Assembly (NCBI GenBank): GCA_021773655.1
Contig: JAJFJX010000100.1
Span: 1 to 7,270 of the forward strand
Direction of reading: 5' to 3'
Source: Panacagrimonas sp.
Lineage (GTDB): Bacteria > Pseudomonadota > Gammaproteobacteria > Nevskiales > Nevskiaceae
DNA: 7,270 nt
Shown one piece after another: positions 1 to 5,570 of the stretch; positions within the stretch are counted from its first letter, which is position 1, and every line of letters begins with the position of its first letter. The notes beneath the pieces are model-generated. The model was not told the DNA's origin, ran no database searches, and was given only the letters and a program-made list of their open reading frames with translations. The translations under genes were made by a program, and so were the position numbers.

Positions 1-53
1 GTGCTCTTCAGATCGTTGCCCAGCAACGAGTTGATGTTGTCGATCAGGTTCAA
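1..53 (-). CDS. Possible start of an unrecognised gene, cut by window edge
   Basis: On the minus strand a TTG at 53-51 opens a frame reading MNLIDNINSLLGNDLKS before the window ends. A purine-rich AAAAGGGGG stretch lies just upstream (67-59) at a plausible ribosome-binding distance. The residue composition looks protein-like (an amphipathic helix), but only 17 codons are visible and no family can be named. The frame is the same one used by the upstream gene ending at 84, separated from it by a single TGA. This could therefore also be the tail of a longer protein broken by that stop. Low confidence as an independent gene. Confidence 0.3.
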   Translation of the reverse strand, partial: MNLIDNINSLLGNDLKS

Positions 54-83
54 CGCCGCCCCCTTTTGAACTGCGCCGATGCC

Positions 84-395
84 TCAGACGCCGCTGCCCA
101 ATGACTTTGACCTGAGGGCGGCCGCGAAGTGGTTGATGCCCGTAGGACAGAGCGCTCGGCTGTTTTTGTCGACTAAACTGATCCCGTAAACAAACCCGCC
201 GCCTGCAACGACAAAAAGGCCCAAAGCCCGCAGCTGTCCTCGTTCAGCCAAGGCGGGTGAGCAGATCACCGCAAGAGCAGCCAGCGGCGCACATGCCGCG
301 AGCAAGATCGCCCATTGGGTTATCGCTGTTCTTCGGGCCCGGACAACCGCAACTTGGTACTGGCGTCGCACAGCCGATGGGTTGGTATCGCTCAT
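84..395 (-). CDS. Small two-helix membrane protein, unknown function
   Basis: This is a 103-residue protein I do not recognise. Two hydrophobic segments are visible, at about residues 27-46 and 56-73, separated by a short charged turn (ERGQLR). The N-terminus is basic (VRRQYQVAVVRARR), which suggests it faces the cytoplasm, and the tail after residue 75 is polar. The ATG at 395-393 overlaps the stop of the upstream ORF in an ATGA arrangement, and a GAGG sits about 9-10 bases before it, so the two are probably translationally coupled. Small membrane proteins of this kind are common in mobile-element cargo, but nothing in the sequence assigns a job. The reading frame continues open beyond the TGA at 84-86, so a longer ancestral protein is possible. 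Confidence 0.5.
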   Translation of the reverse strand: MSDTNPSAVRRQYQVAVVRARRTAITQWAILLAACAPLAALAVICSPALAERGQLRALGLFVVAGGGFVYGISLVDKNSRALCPTGINHFAAALRSKSLGSGV

Positions 396-667
396 GGCTT
401 GAGGTCCTCGATGGTCTCGGCAATGTCGGTCAACGGGATCGTGCCGTCACGGAAAGGTGAGCGCGAAAACTTGCGAAACAACGCTCTACGCAACTCAAGG
501 GACATCACGACGGAAAGCGCATCCAGGGCTTTCTGCCGGCGCTCATACAGCTCAGCACACAGACGGGCGGCCTCTTTAGAGCTTCCCCCGTTTTCCCGGA
601 CACGGGGGATAATTCTTTTCAGGCGGCGCGGAGCTTCTCGAAAGGTTGTCGTGCTGAGATAGCCCAA
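392..667 (-). CDS. Hypothetical protein, probably 5'-truncated by an IS3 remnant
   Basis: The open frame gives 91 residues from a TTG at 667-665, with no convincing ribosome binding site. About the first 30 codons (to roughly position 578) lie inside an IS3-family remnant, so that N-terminus is derived from the transposase end rather than from the original gene. The remaining ~61 residues, from KEAARLCAELYERRQKA to TIEDLKP, are helical and charged and look like genuine coding sequence, ending in an ATGA overlap with the next gene. I cannot name a family. The likeliest reading is the C-terminal part of a longer protein whose 5' end was lost when the element inserted. An internal start at Met55 would give only 37 residues. 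Whether it is expressed is unknown. Confidence 0.4.
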   Translation of the reverse strand: MGYLSTTTFREAPRRLKRIIPRVRENGGSSKEAARLCAELYERRQKALDALSVVMSLELRRALFRKFSRSPFRDGTIPLTDIAETIEDLKP

Positions 668-687
668 GCACCGTGCTGAGCGTCTGT
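577..687 (-). mobile_element. Decayed 3' end of an IS3-family insertion sequence
   Basis: On the minus strand the pieces LSTVLG, YLSTTTF and EKLRAA-stop can be read in order. Together they match the C-terminus typical of IS3-family OrfB transposases (HS-x-LGYLSP-x-x-FE...). One extra C after the LSTVLG codons and one after YLSTTTF put the pieces in different frames, so the gene is dead. The OrfB stop is the TGA at 621-619. About 40 bases further on comes a stretch reading GTGTCCGGGAAAACGGGGG (604-586), which resembles the terminal inverted repeat of IS3-group elements. The rest of the element toward the tRNA is missing. Family assignment rests on recalled motifs. The outer boundary near 577-582 is approximate. 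Confidence 0.7.
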
Positions 688-728
688 ACTGTACTGATAC
701 TGTAACGACGCAGCAGTCTCTTGGTGAA

Positions 729-805
729 TGGTGGGCCCGCTCGGACTTGAACCGAGAACCAAAGCATTATGAGTGCTCTGCTCTAACCAATTGAGCTACA
801 GGCCC
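729..805 (-). tRNA. tRNA with CAT anticodon, probably tRNA-Ile2 (else tRNA-Met)
   Basis: A complete cloverleaf folds on the minus strand. The acceptor stem pairs GGGCCTG with CGGGCCC (one G-U), the D stem GCTC with GAGC, the anticodon stem GAGCA with TGCTT around the loop CTCATAA, and the T stem CTCGG with CCGAG around TTCAAGT. The variable loop is TGGTT. CCA is encoded, at 731-729. The anticodon is CAT. The TTCAAGT T-loop and the TGGT variable loop resemble E. coli ileX-type tRNA-Ile2, in which C34 is modified to lysidine, more than elongator Met. The identity determinants cannot be settled by eye. Its downstream flank holds IS and unknown genes, a usual arrangement at tRNA integration sites. 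Confidence 0.96.
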
Positions 806-1050
806 TTTTCACTGTATCCGCCGTCGTGGACAAGCTGACTGACGGCGCCCTGGTGGTCAAGGACTCGGGTCTTTCGAGTCTTGCGGTTCTTCTGCTCTGA
901 CCATGTGTTTGACTGATGAGCCGAAGGCCCGGATGCGACGGAGGCGCGGGCGTCCCGGTCACCGCGGTGCGCGTCTGGCAACTTCCCCCGGCTCACTTTG
1001 GTGACAGGCGGCGCCGTCGGGCTGATCATACCTGCGGCGGGCCGGGTACG

Positions 1051-1063
1051 GGAGACTGTCTCC
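1051..1063. promoter_or_regulatory. Inverted repeat GGAGAC-T-GTCTCC, possible operator
   Basis: Six bases pair perfectly around a single central base, 134 bases before the DUF1302 start codon. The size and symmetry would suit a dimeric regulator, or it may be a chance palindrome in GC-rich DNA. No second copy was found in the window. Confidence 0.2.
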
Positions 1064-1182
1064 GGCTTTCCGGCGAGGGTGCTTGGCCGTTTCCTGGCTG
1101 CGGCCTACCATCGCGCCGGGTGTCCAGGTGCACGACGGCCAAGGTGCCGCGTCCAGATCAATGTGCAACGACCCGGCGACCC

Positions 1183-1190
1183 GGAGGAGA
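1183..1190 (+). promoter_or_regulatory. Strong ribosome binding site for the DUF1302 gene
   Basis: GGAGGAGA ends six bases before the ATG at 1197. It selects that start over the GTG at 1083, which would add 38 polar residues ahead of the signal peptide. Confidence 0.85.
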
Positions 1191-1196
1191 TCGAAG

Positions 1197-3383
1197 ATGT
1201 TCAACGCCCTGGCCCGTATGGCCGCCGTCGTGGTGCTGTCGGCACTGTGCTCGCCGGCCTGGTCGATCAACTTCGAGTTCGGGGGCGCGGATGTCTCGTG
1301 GGTCACCAAGCTCTCTGCGGGTGCGGCCTGGCGCATGGAGAGCCGGGACGACGGCAAGATCGGCAAGCTCAATATCCCCGGGCAGGAGTTCCTGTGCAGC
1401 AACCGTGGTGGGGATTACAGCCTCGGCCCCAACGATGACGATTGCATCTCGCTGTTCGGCAACCCGGAGCCCAACCGGCGCCTGGTCGAAGCACGTGGTG
1501 GTTACTTTGCCGCACTGCTGGATGACGGCAATCTCAATTACGACAACGGCGATCTGGTGTCGTCGCTGCTCAAGCTCAATACCCAGCTCAGCGCAAGCTG
1601 GGAGAACTGGGTGGTCAAGATCAACTACGTGGGTTTCTACGACGAGACCAATTACAACCTCGACGTCACCCATGTGAACACGCAGTACCAGCCTGCGTCC
1701 GAGAAGCGCGGCGACAGCGTGCAGACCCGCGCCGGCCTCAAGGGGGAGCTGCGCGAGGCGTTCGTGCTGTACAACTTCGAGATCGGTGATCGCTTTTTCG
1801 GGCTGTCGGTGGGCAACCAGCGCGTGCGTTGGGGCGAGTCCAACCTGCACCTGTTCAATACGCTGGACGCCATCAATCCGCTGGACGCGATCCTGGCGCT
1901 GCAACCGGGCTTCAACCTCAACGAACTGGCAGTGCCCACCGGCATGGTGCTGTTCTCCGCCGATATCGTAAGCAACGTGACGGCTGAACTGGTCTACATG
2001 TACGACTGGGACACCACCCGCGTGCAGCCCAGCGGCACGTTCTTCTCCAGCGCCGACGCCGCCGGCATCGATGAATACAACCCGGTGCTGAGCCTGGGGC
2101 AGTTTCCGGAAGATCCGAACAACGAGTTCCGACCGGGTCTGCCGTTCCGGCTGCTGTCGTCGAGCACGCGCAACTCGCGTGTCGGCGAGAACGACCGGCC
2201 GGCCAGTGACGACGGCCAGTTCGGCGTGCGCGTGAACTGGTATGCCGAGAACATCAACGACGGCACCGAGTTCGGTTTCTATTTCCTCAACTACCACAGC
2301 CGGCTGCCGTACTTCTCGATCATCGAGGCGCAGCAGACCTGCTTGCGCCGTGGGCTGGGTGATCCCGTCACTGCGCTGGCGTCCTGTTTGCCGTTCAACC
2401 CGCTGGCCGGGAACAATGCCTTTCCCGGGCAGGACCCGCTGCCGATCAACTCGGCCGAGCTGCTGCTGGATTACCCGGAAGACATCCAGATGTACGGCGT
2501 GAGCTTCAACACCACGGCGTTTGGCTGGTCGGTGTCCGGCGAGTATTCCTACCGTCCCAACCTGCCGGCGCAGGTGCTGATCACGGACGTTTTCTTTGCC
2601 GGCCTCCAACAGGCCTTTGCAGCGCAGGACATCGGATTGTCGCAGTCTGCCCTGGCGGCGCTGGGACTGGACCTGGCCGACCTCGGCCTCGGCGGCCTGC
2701 CGGGCAGCGTGGGACCCGTCCTGCCGGGCGCACGCACCTTCCTTCCTGATTTCCTGTCGGTCTACCGTGGCCGCACGGCGGAGAACGGCAACGAGTACCA
2801 GCCCGGTGATTACGTGCGGGGCTTCGAGGATCTCAAGACCGGGCAGTTTGTCATCAACGCGCTCAAGCTGTTCCCTGGCAAGTTCGGCGCCGACGACATC
2901 ACCTTGCTGGCCGAGCTGGGCTTCACCCACGTCATCGACATGCCAAAGAAGGGCGATCTCTATCTCCAGGGCACGTTGGAGCACACCCATCCCAGCCCCG
3001 GTGCCGATTGCACGGGCTTTGCGCCTGGCACCGCCTGCAATACCGCGGCGGTGACCACGCGGATCAATCCGACCCAGCAGACCAGCGACTTTGCCGATGA
3101 CTTCGCCATGGGTCTGCGCATGTTGTTGCAGTTCAAGTACAGCAACGTGATGAACTCGGGCGTCAACATCAACCCGATTCTGCTGTGGTTCGAGGATGTC
3201 TACGGCATCGCGCCCTTTCCTGCGCAGAACTACGTCGAGGGCAACCGCTGGATGATTCCCGGCATCCAGTTCGAGATCGGGCAGGCCTTCAACGGCACTC
3301 TGCTCTACCAGTACTTCGATGGCGCCGACAACCAGCTGCAGGATCGGGACAACCTGTCGGTGAGCCTGACCTACAACTTCTGA
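1197..3383 (+). CDS. DUF1302-family outer-membrane protein
   Basis: The product has 728 residues. A signal peptide is evident (MFNALARMAAVVVLSALC, then SPAWS, with cleavage near residue 23). The mature protein begins with INFEFGGADVSW and an LSAGAAWRMESRD stretch, features I associate with the DUF1302 family (PF06980), and ends in LSVSLTYNF. A terminal Phe with alternating hydrophobic residues is the outer-membrane beta-barrel assembly signal. Many aromatic, amphipathic strands follow throughout. DUF1302 proteins are often encoded beside DUF1329 proteins and RND-type transporters, and their substrate is not settled; neither partner is present here. Six cysteines of the mature chain fall in three close pairs (67/83, 382/397, 605/614) in loop-like segments, suggesting disulfides. 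The gene stands alone and converges with hvfC. The start is fixed by the signal peptide and a strong ribosome binding site. Confidence 0.88.
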   Translation: MFNALARMAAVVVLSALCSPAWSINFEFGGADVSWVTKLSAGAAWRMESRDDGKIGKLNIPGQEFLCSNRGGDYSLGPNDDDCISLFGNPEPNRRLVEARGGYFAALLDDGNLNYDNGDLVSSLLKLNTQLSASWENWVVKINYVGFYDETNYNLDVTHVNTQYQPASEKRGDSVQTRAGLKGELREAFVLYNFEIGDRFFGLSVGNQRVRWGESNLHLFNTLDAINPLDAILALQPGFNLNELAVPTGMVLFSADIVSNVTAELVYMYDWDTTRVQPSGTFFSSADAAGIDEYNPVLSLGQFPEDPNNEFRPGLPFRLLSSSTRNSRVGENDRPASDDGQFGVRVNWYAENINDGTEFGFYFLNYHSRLPYFSIIEAQQTCLRRGLGDPVTALASCLPFNPLAGNNAFPGQDPLPINSAELLLDYPEDIQMYGVSFNTTAFGWSVSGEYSYRPNLPAQVLITDVFFAGLQQAFAAQDIGLSQSALAALGLDLADLGLGGLPGSVGPVLPGARTFLPDFLSVYRGRTAENGNEYQPGDYVRGFEDLKTGQFVINALKLFPGKFGADDITLLAELGFTHVIDMPKKGDLYLQGTLEHTHPSPGADCTGFAPGTACNTAAVTTRINPTQQTSDFADDFAMGLRMLLQFKYSNVMNSGVNINPILLWFEDVYGIAPFPAQNYVEGNRWMIPGIQFEIGQAFNGTLLYQYFDGADNQLQDRDNLSVSLTYNF

Positions 3384-3419
3384 TCCGGCTCACCTTTGCC
3401 AGCTTGCCATCCGCGACAC

Positions 3420-3437
3420 GGGGCATTGGGGGCATTG
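3420..3437. repeat. 9-bp tandem duplication between converging genes
   Basis: GGGGCATTG occurs twice back to back in the 84-base gap between the DUF1302 gene and hvfC. No convincing terminator hairpin with a T-run was seen in this gap for either gene. Confidence 0.7.
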
Positions 3438-3467
3438 ACTGTCGACGGGACGACCGCCGGCCAATAA

Positions 3468-4265
3468 TCAGGAGCGGCGCGTGCCGAGCACGATGTCGCG
3501 TTCGCGCAGGGCCCTCAGCATGTCGCGGCCGGCGGCCACGACCGGCTCGGGGTCTGCTTGCTGGAGTTCGCCGGCGATGTCGGTGAGCAACTCCCGACCG
3601 CTGCGCCCGGGCTGCTCTTCGATCAGTTGCAGCAGGCGTGCGGTCACCGCGTTGATCTCCAGGAATTTCACCCGGTCCTTGCGGTTGCGGTAGACCACCA
3701 GGTAGGTCGGCTGTGGCGGCGGCTCGGCCGGCTGCAGCTCCGAGCCGATGCGGTGCACCGGCCAGGCGTAAGCCAGCGGCCAGGCCAGCGGTGACACCAG
3801 CGGCGCACCGTCCAGAAGATCGCCGTTGGGGTTGGCCAGGTCGGGGCGGGCCTCGTCCTCGGAGATCGACAGCACCAGTTCGACCCATTCGTAGTGCGCC
3901 AGCTCGCGCAGGAAGGGCGGGTCGTCCGGGTGATCCCCGCGCTCGGTTTCCAGGAAGTGCAGAAACTCTTCGGCGACGCCGTAGAACTGCGGGGAGGTGC
4001 AACGGTGCCGCGAATAGAAGTCGCGGACCCGCGCATGCCAGACCGGGTCCGTCGACAGCTTTCGCAGCACCGGAAAGGCATTGCAGAGGAAGTCTTCGAC
4101 GTTGTTGTAGAACAGGTCGCGGTAGATCTTGATGCGCCGCGCTTCCAGATCTTCCGGTGCCGGCGCGCGCAGCGGGTCTCGCAGGTGCGCGGCGAAGCGG
4201 TATTGCAGCGCCTGGAACTCGGGCAGCGGCTCAGGCCGCGGCGCGTCGGGAACGGGATCGCTCAA
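3468..4265 (-). CDS. hvfC: HvfC-type DUF2063 partner protein of the MNIO enzyme
   Basis: The product is 265 residues, a usual length for the family. The N-terminal half carries the DUF2063 (PF09836) signature: FQALQYRFAAHLRDP, then ARRIKIYRDLFYNNVEDFL and AFPVLRKL (residues 42-70), followed by FYSRHRCTSPQF and ELAHYEWVEL. The C-terminal part (about 187-262) has a YLVVYRN strand and an INAVTARLLQLIEEQPG winged-helix-like unit, consistent with a peptide-recognition role. In known systems HvfC pairs with HvfB and delivers the precursor for cysteine modification; older annotation as a DNA-binding protein comes from this fold. It begins at a TTG with AGGAG seven bases upstream, inside the last codons of hvfB (35-base overlap), so the two should be made together. 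Confidence 0.93.
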   Translation of the reverse strand: MSDPVPDAPRPEPLPEFQALQYRFAAHLRDPLRAPAPEDLEARRIKIYRDLFYNNVEDFLCNAFPVLRKLSTDPVWHARVRDFYSRHRCTSPQFYGVAEEFLHFLETERGDHPDDPPFLRELAHYEWVELVLSISEDEARPDLANPNGDLLDGAPLVSPLAWPLAYAWPVHRIGSELQPAEPPPQPTYLVVYRNRKDRVKFLEINAVTARLLQLIEEQPGRSGRELLTDIAGELQQADPEPVVAAGRDMLRALRERDIVLGTRRS

Positions 4266-5127
4266 GCTGCGGCTCCTGCAGGCGATGGATGTGGGCGATC
4301 TCTTTCATCAGCTCCGCCAGGGGCGGAATGTTGAAGTCGCGTTCGAGCAGGGTGGGGACCGCGCCGAGCCGACCGTAGGCGCGCGCCAGCAGCGACCACA
4401 CCGGGTCGATCACGTCGGCGCCGTGGGTGTCGACGCGCAGGTCCTCGGCTTCCTGATAGTGACCGGCCACATGGATGTATCGAACCCGCTCCAGCGGCAG
4501 GGCTTCGAGGAAGGCCAGCGGGTCGTAGCGGTGATTGATGCTGTTGACCCAGATGTTGTTGACGTCCAGCAGCAGGTCGCAGTCGGAGCGTTCGATAACG
4601 GCGCCGATGAATTCCAGCTCGCTCATGCGCTGGCCGGGCGCGGCGTAGTAGCTGGCGTTTTCCAGTGCGATGCGCCGCTCCAGGATGTCCTGTACGCGGC
4701 GCACGCGGGCGGCGACATGTTCGACCGCCTCTTCGGTGAAGGGGATCGGCATCAGGTCGTAGAGATGCCCGTCGTCGGAGCAGAACGTCAGGTGTTCGGT
4801 GTAGTCGGCAATGCCGTGCAGGTCCAGGAAGCGCTTGAGGTCATGGACAAACGCCTCGTCGAGCGGGGCGGGACTGCCGATCGACAGCGACAGGCCGTGG
4901 GTGACGAAGGCGAATCGTTCGGTATAGGCGCGGAATTGGCGCCCGAGGCGGCCGCCGATGCCCATCCAGTTTTCCGGCGCCACTTCCAGGAATCCGATGC
5001 CATCGGAGCTGGCGCTGAGGTCGGCCAGAGGTTCGAGCAGGGCCCTTCGCAGACCCAGGCCCGCACCGCGGACGTGGGAGGTAACGGCCGAGCCGGCACG
5101 AACGGGCAGAGGGGTCTGTTCGGTCAT
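4231..5127 (-). CDS. hvfB: HvfB-type MNIO (DUF692) iron-dependent peptide maturase
   Basis: The protein has 298 residues and a TIM-barrel of the DUF692/MNIO family (relatives MbnB and BufB). Family motifs in order are GAGLGLR (21-27), FLEVAPENWMG (46-56), VTHGLSLSIG (75-84), YTEHLTF (109-115), LYDLMPIPFTEEA (122-134), IALENASYY (153-161), LLLDVNNIWVNSINH (185-199), YIHVAGHY (217-224), DTHG (233-236) and LLERD (260-264). His, Glu, Asp and Asn in these motifs are the usual ligands of the multinuclear iron centre, and all look intact. The expected reaction is oxygen-dependent four-electron oxidation of precursor cysteines to oxazolone/thioamide. The start at 5127 lacks a good ribosome binding site and follows three hairpins after hvfA, so expression is probably lower than that of the precursor. 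Confidence 0.95.
   Translation of the reverse strand: MTEQTPLPVRAGSAVTSHVRGAGLGLRRALLEPLADLSASSDGIGFLEVAPENWMGIGGRLGRQFRAYTERFAFVTHGLSLSIGSPAPLDEAFVHDLKRFLDLHGIADYTEHLTFCSDDGHLYDLMPIPFTEEAVEHVAARVRRVQDILERRIALENASYYAAPGQRMSELEFIGAVIERSDCDLLLDVNNIWVNSINHRYDPLAFLEALPLERVRYIHVAGHYQEAEDLRVDTHGADVIDPVWSLLARAYGRLGAVPTLLERDFNIPPLAELMKEIAHIHRLQEPQLERSRSRRAAA
4273..4277 (-). promoter_or_regulatory. Ribosome binding site for the TTG start of hvfC
   Basis: AGGAG on the minus strand lies seven bases before the TTG at 4265, inside the hvfB coding sequence. It supports the unusual start codon, which also leaves the protein at normal family length. Confidence 0.75.
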
Positions 5128-5141
5128 GGGTGGGGACGGTC

Positions 5142-5159
5142 TCGCCGGATTTCCGGCGA
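5142..5159 (-). promoter_or_regulatory. Hairpin just upstream of hvfB
   Basis: TCGCCGG pairs perfectly with CCGGCGA around a 4-base AAAT loop on the minus strand, ending 14 bases before the hvfB start codon. There is no T-run after it, so it is unlikely to terminate. Its position suggests it could limit or tune hvfB translation. Confidence 0.5.
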
Positions 5160-5214
5160 CCAGAGACAGACGACGGACGTCGACTCAGGCCGGCGGAAAG
5201 AAGCGGGAAGAAGG

Positions 5215-5249
5215 CGTCCAGATGCCGGGGTTGGCCCGGCACCTGGACG
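5215..5249 (-). terminator. 15-bp hairpin between hvfA and hvfB, likely attenuator
   Basis: Arms at 5215-5229 and 5235-5249 pair over 15 bases with a 5-base loop. The only non-Watson-Crick position is a G-U pair in the minus-strand transcript (an A-C mismatch on the plus strand), so the structure suits RNA made in the hvfA-to-hvfB direction. A pyrimidine-rich but not pure-U stretch (5214-5194) follows. It could partly terminate transcription or block 3' exonuclease, giving excess hvfA mRNA. Confidence 0.65.
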
Positions 5250-5262
5250 ACGACCACTTGCA

Positions 5263-5282
5263 GGACGGCAGTGCTGCCGTCC
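5263..5282 (-). promoter_or_regulatory. 9-bp perfect hairpin after the hvfA stop codon
   Basis: GGACGGCAG pairs with CTGCCGTCC around a 2-base centre (in practice 8 bp with a 4-base loop), starting 8 bases after the hvfA stop codon. No T-run follows. Together with the larger hairpin downstream it would protect the 3' end of a short hvfA transcript. Confidence 0.6.
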
Positions 5283-5290
5283 GGGAAGGC

Positions 5291-5482
5291 TTACTTGGCG
5301 CCTTCGCCGCACTTGCCCTCGCCGCACTTGGATTCGCCGGCCTTGTCACCGGCCAGTGCCACCATGTATCCGGCGTTGAGATCGGTGGCCTGGAACACGG
5401 AGGCCTGTGCCGCCATGCCGGACAGCGCGAACGCTGCGCCAAGGGCGACAACCAGCGGCTTCTTGGAGGTGATCTTGCTCAT
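5291..5482 (-). CDS. hvfA: HvfA-type copper-binding RiPP precursor peptide
   Basis: This is a 63-residue secreted precursor. A signal peptide spans about residues 1-27: basic MSKITSKK, a hydrophobic VVALGAAFALSGMA core and an AQA cleavage site. The mature part starts SVFQATDLNAGYMVALA, the conserved segment of this family, and ends ESKCGEGKCGEGAK with the only two cysteines of the protein. In the H. influenzae family, EGKCG motifs are converted to oxazolone/thioamide groups that bind copper; here the second motif is EGKCG and the first is the variant ESKCG. Two motifs make this a short member. AGGAGA six bases before the ATG is the best ribosome binding site in the cluster, fitting high expression. 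Adjacent hvfB and hvfC are its modifying proteins. Confidence 0.93.
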   Translation of the reverse strand: MSKITSKKPLVVALGAAFALSGMAAQASVFQATDLNAGYMVALAGDKAGESKCGEGKCGEGAK

Positions 5483-5495
5483 CTTGAATCTCCTG

Positions 5496-5516
5496 AAAAA
5501 TGACCCGGATCGGGTC
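5496..5516 (-). terminator. GC-rich hairpin plus T-run immediately before hvfA
   Basis: In the minus-strand transcript GACCCG pairs with CGGGTC around ATC, followed by ATTTTT, two bases from the AGGAG of hvfA. The form is that of a short intrinsic terminator. It could end transcripts coming from hvfX, or act as an attenuator or 5' stabiliser of the hvfA message, since any hvfA transcript starting upstream must cross it. Confidence 0.5.
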
Positions 5517-5570
5517 GGTAGTACAGCTTTTTACCTGATGTGCATGACACGATTGCAGCGTGGCTTCTGA

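Larger units (their letters stand above)
806..1196. other. Gene-free stretch between tRNA and the DUF1302 gene
   Basis: About 390 bases separate the divergently oriented tRNA and outer-membrane protein gene. No frame here has convincing coding character. The stretch should hold both promoters, but I see no clean sigma-70 boxes. A TACAGT at 817-812 (minus strand) could be the tRNA -10 element. Two inverted repeats are present: GACTCG/CGAGTC with a 7-base loop around 863-881, and GGAGAC-T-GTCTCC at 1051-1063. The DUF1302 ribosome binding site closes the region. Confidence 0.6.

Noticed and set aside
729..760. tRNA 3' end as an integrase attachment site
   Set aside because: No second copy of the tRNA 3' sequence and no integrase gene are visible in the window, so an att site cannot be supported.
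576..767. 63-codon minus-strand frame through the tRNA
   Set aside because: It starts inside the tRNA gene. Only its LSTVLG portion is meaningful, as part of the IS3 remnant.
1158..2990. 610-codon minus-strand open frame opposite the DUF1302 gene
   Set aside because: It is the mirror of a well-supported gene. Its composition (rich in V, Q, H, R, G with no domain pattern) is what antisense of GC-rich coding DNA gives.
3384..3467. Bidirectional terminator between converging genes
   Set aside because: Only short imperfect pairings (such as GTCG/CGAC) and a 9-bp direct repeat are present, without a T-run.
4129..5379. 416-codon plus-strand frame across hvfC, hvfB and hvfA
   Set aside because: It is antisense to three recognised genes and has no family features.
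5291..5482. Precursor as a bufferin (BufA, DUF2282) rather than HvfA
   Set aside because: Bufferin precursors are longer and have more dispersed cysteines. The short secreted peptide with clustered KCG motifs and the FQATDLNAGYMVA segment fits HvfA.
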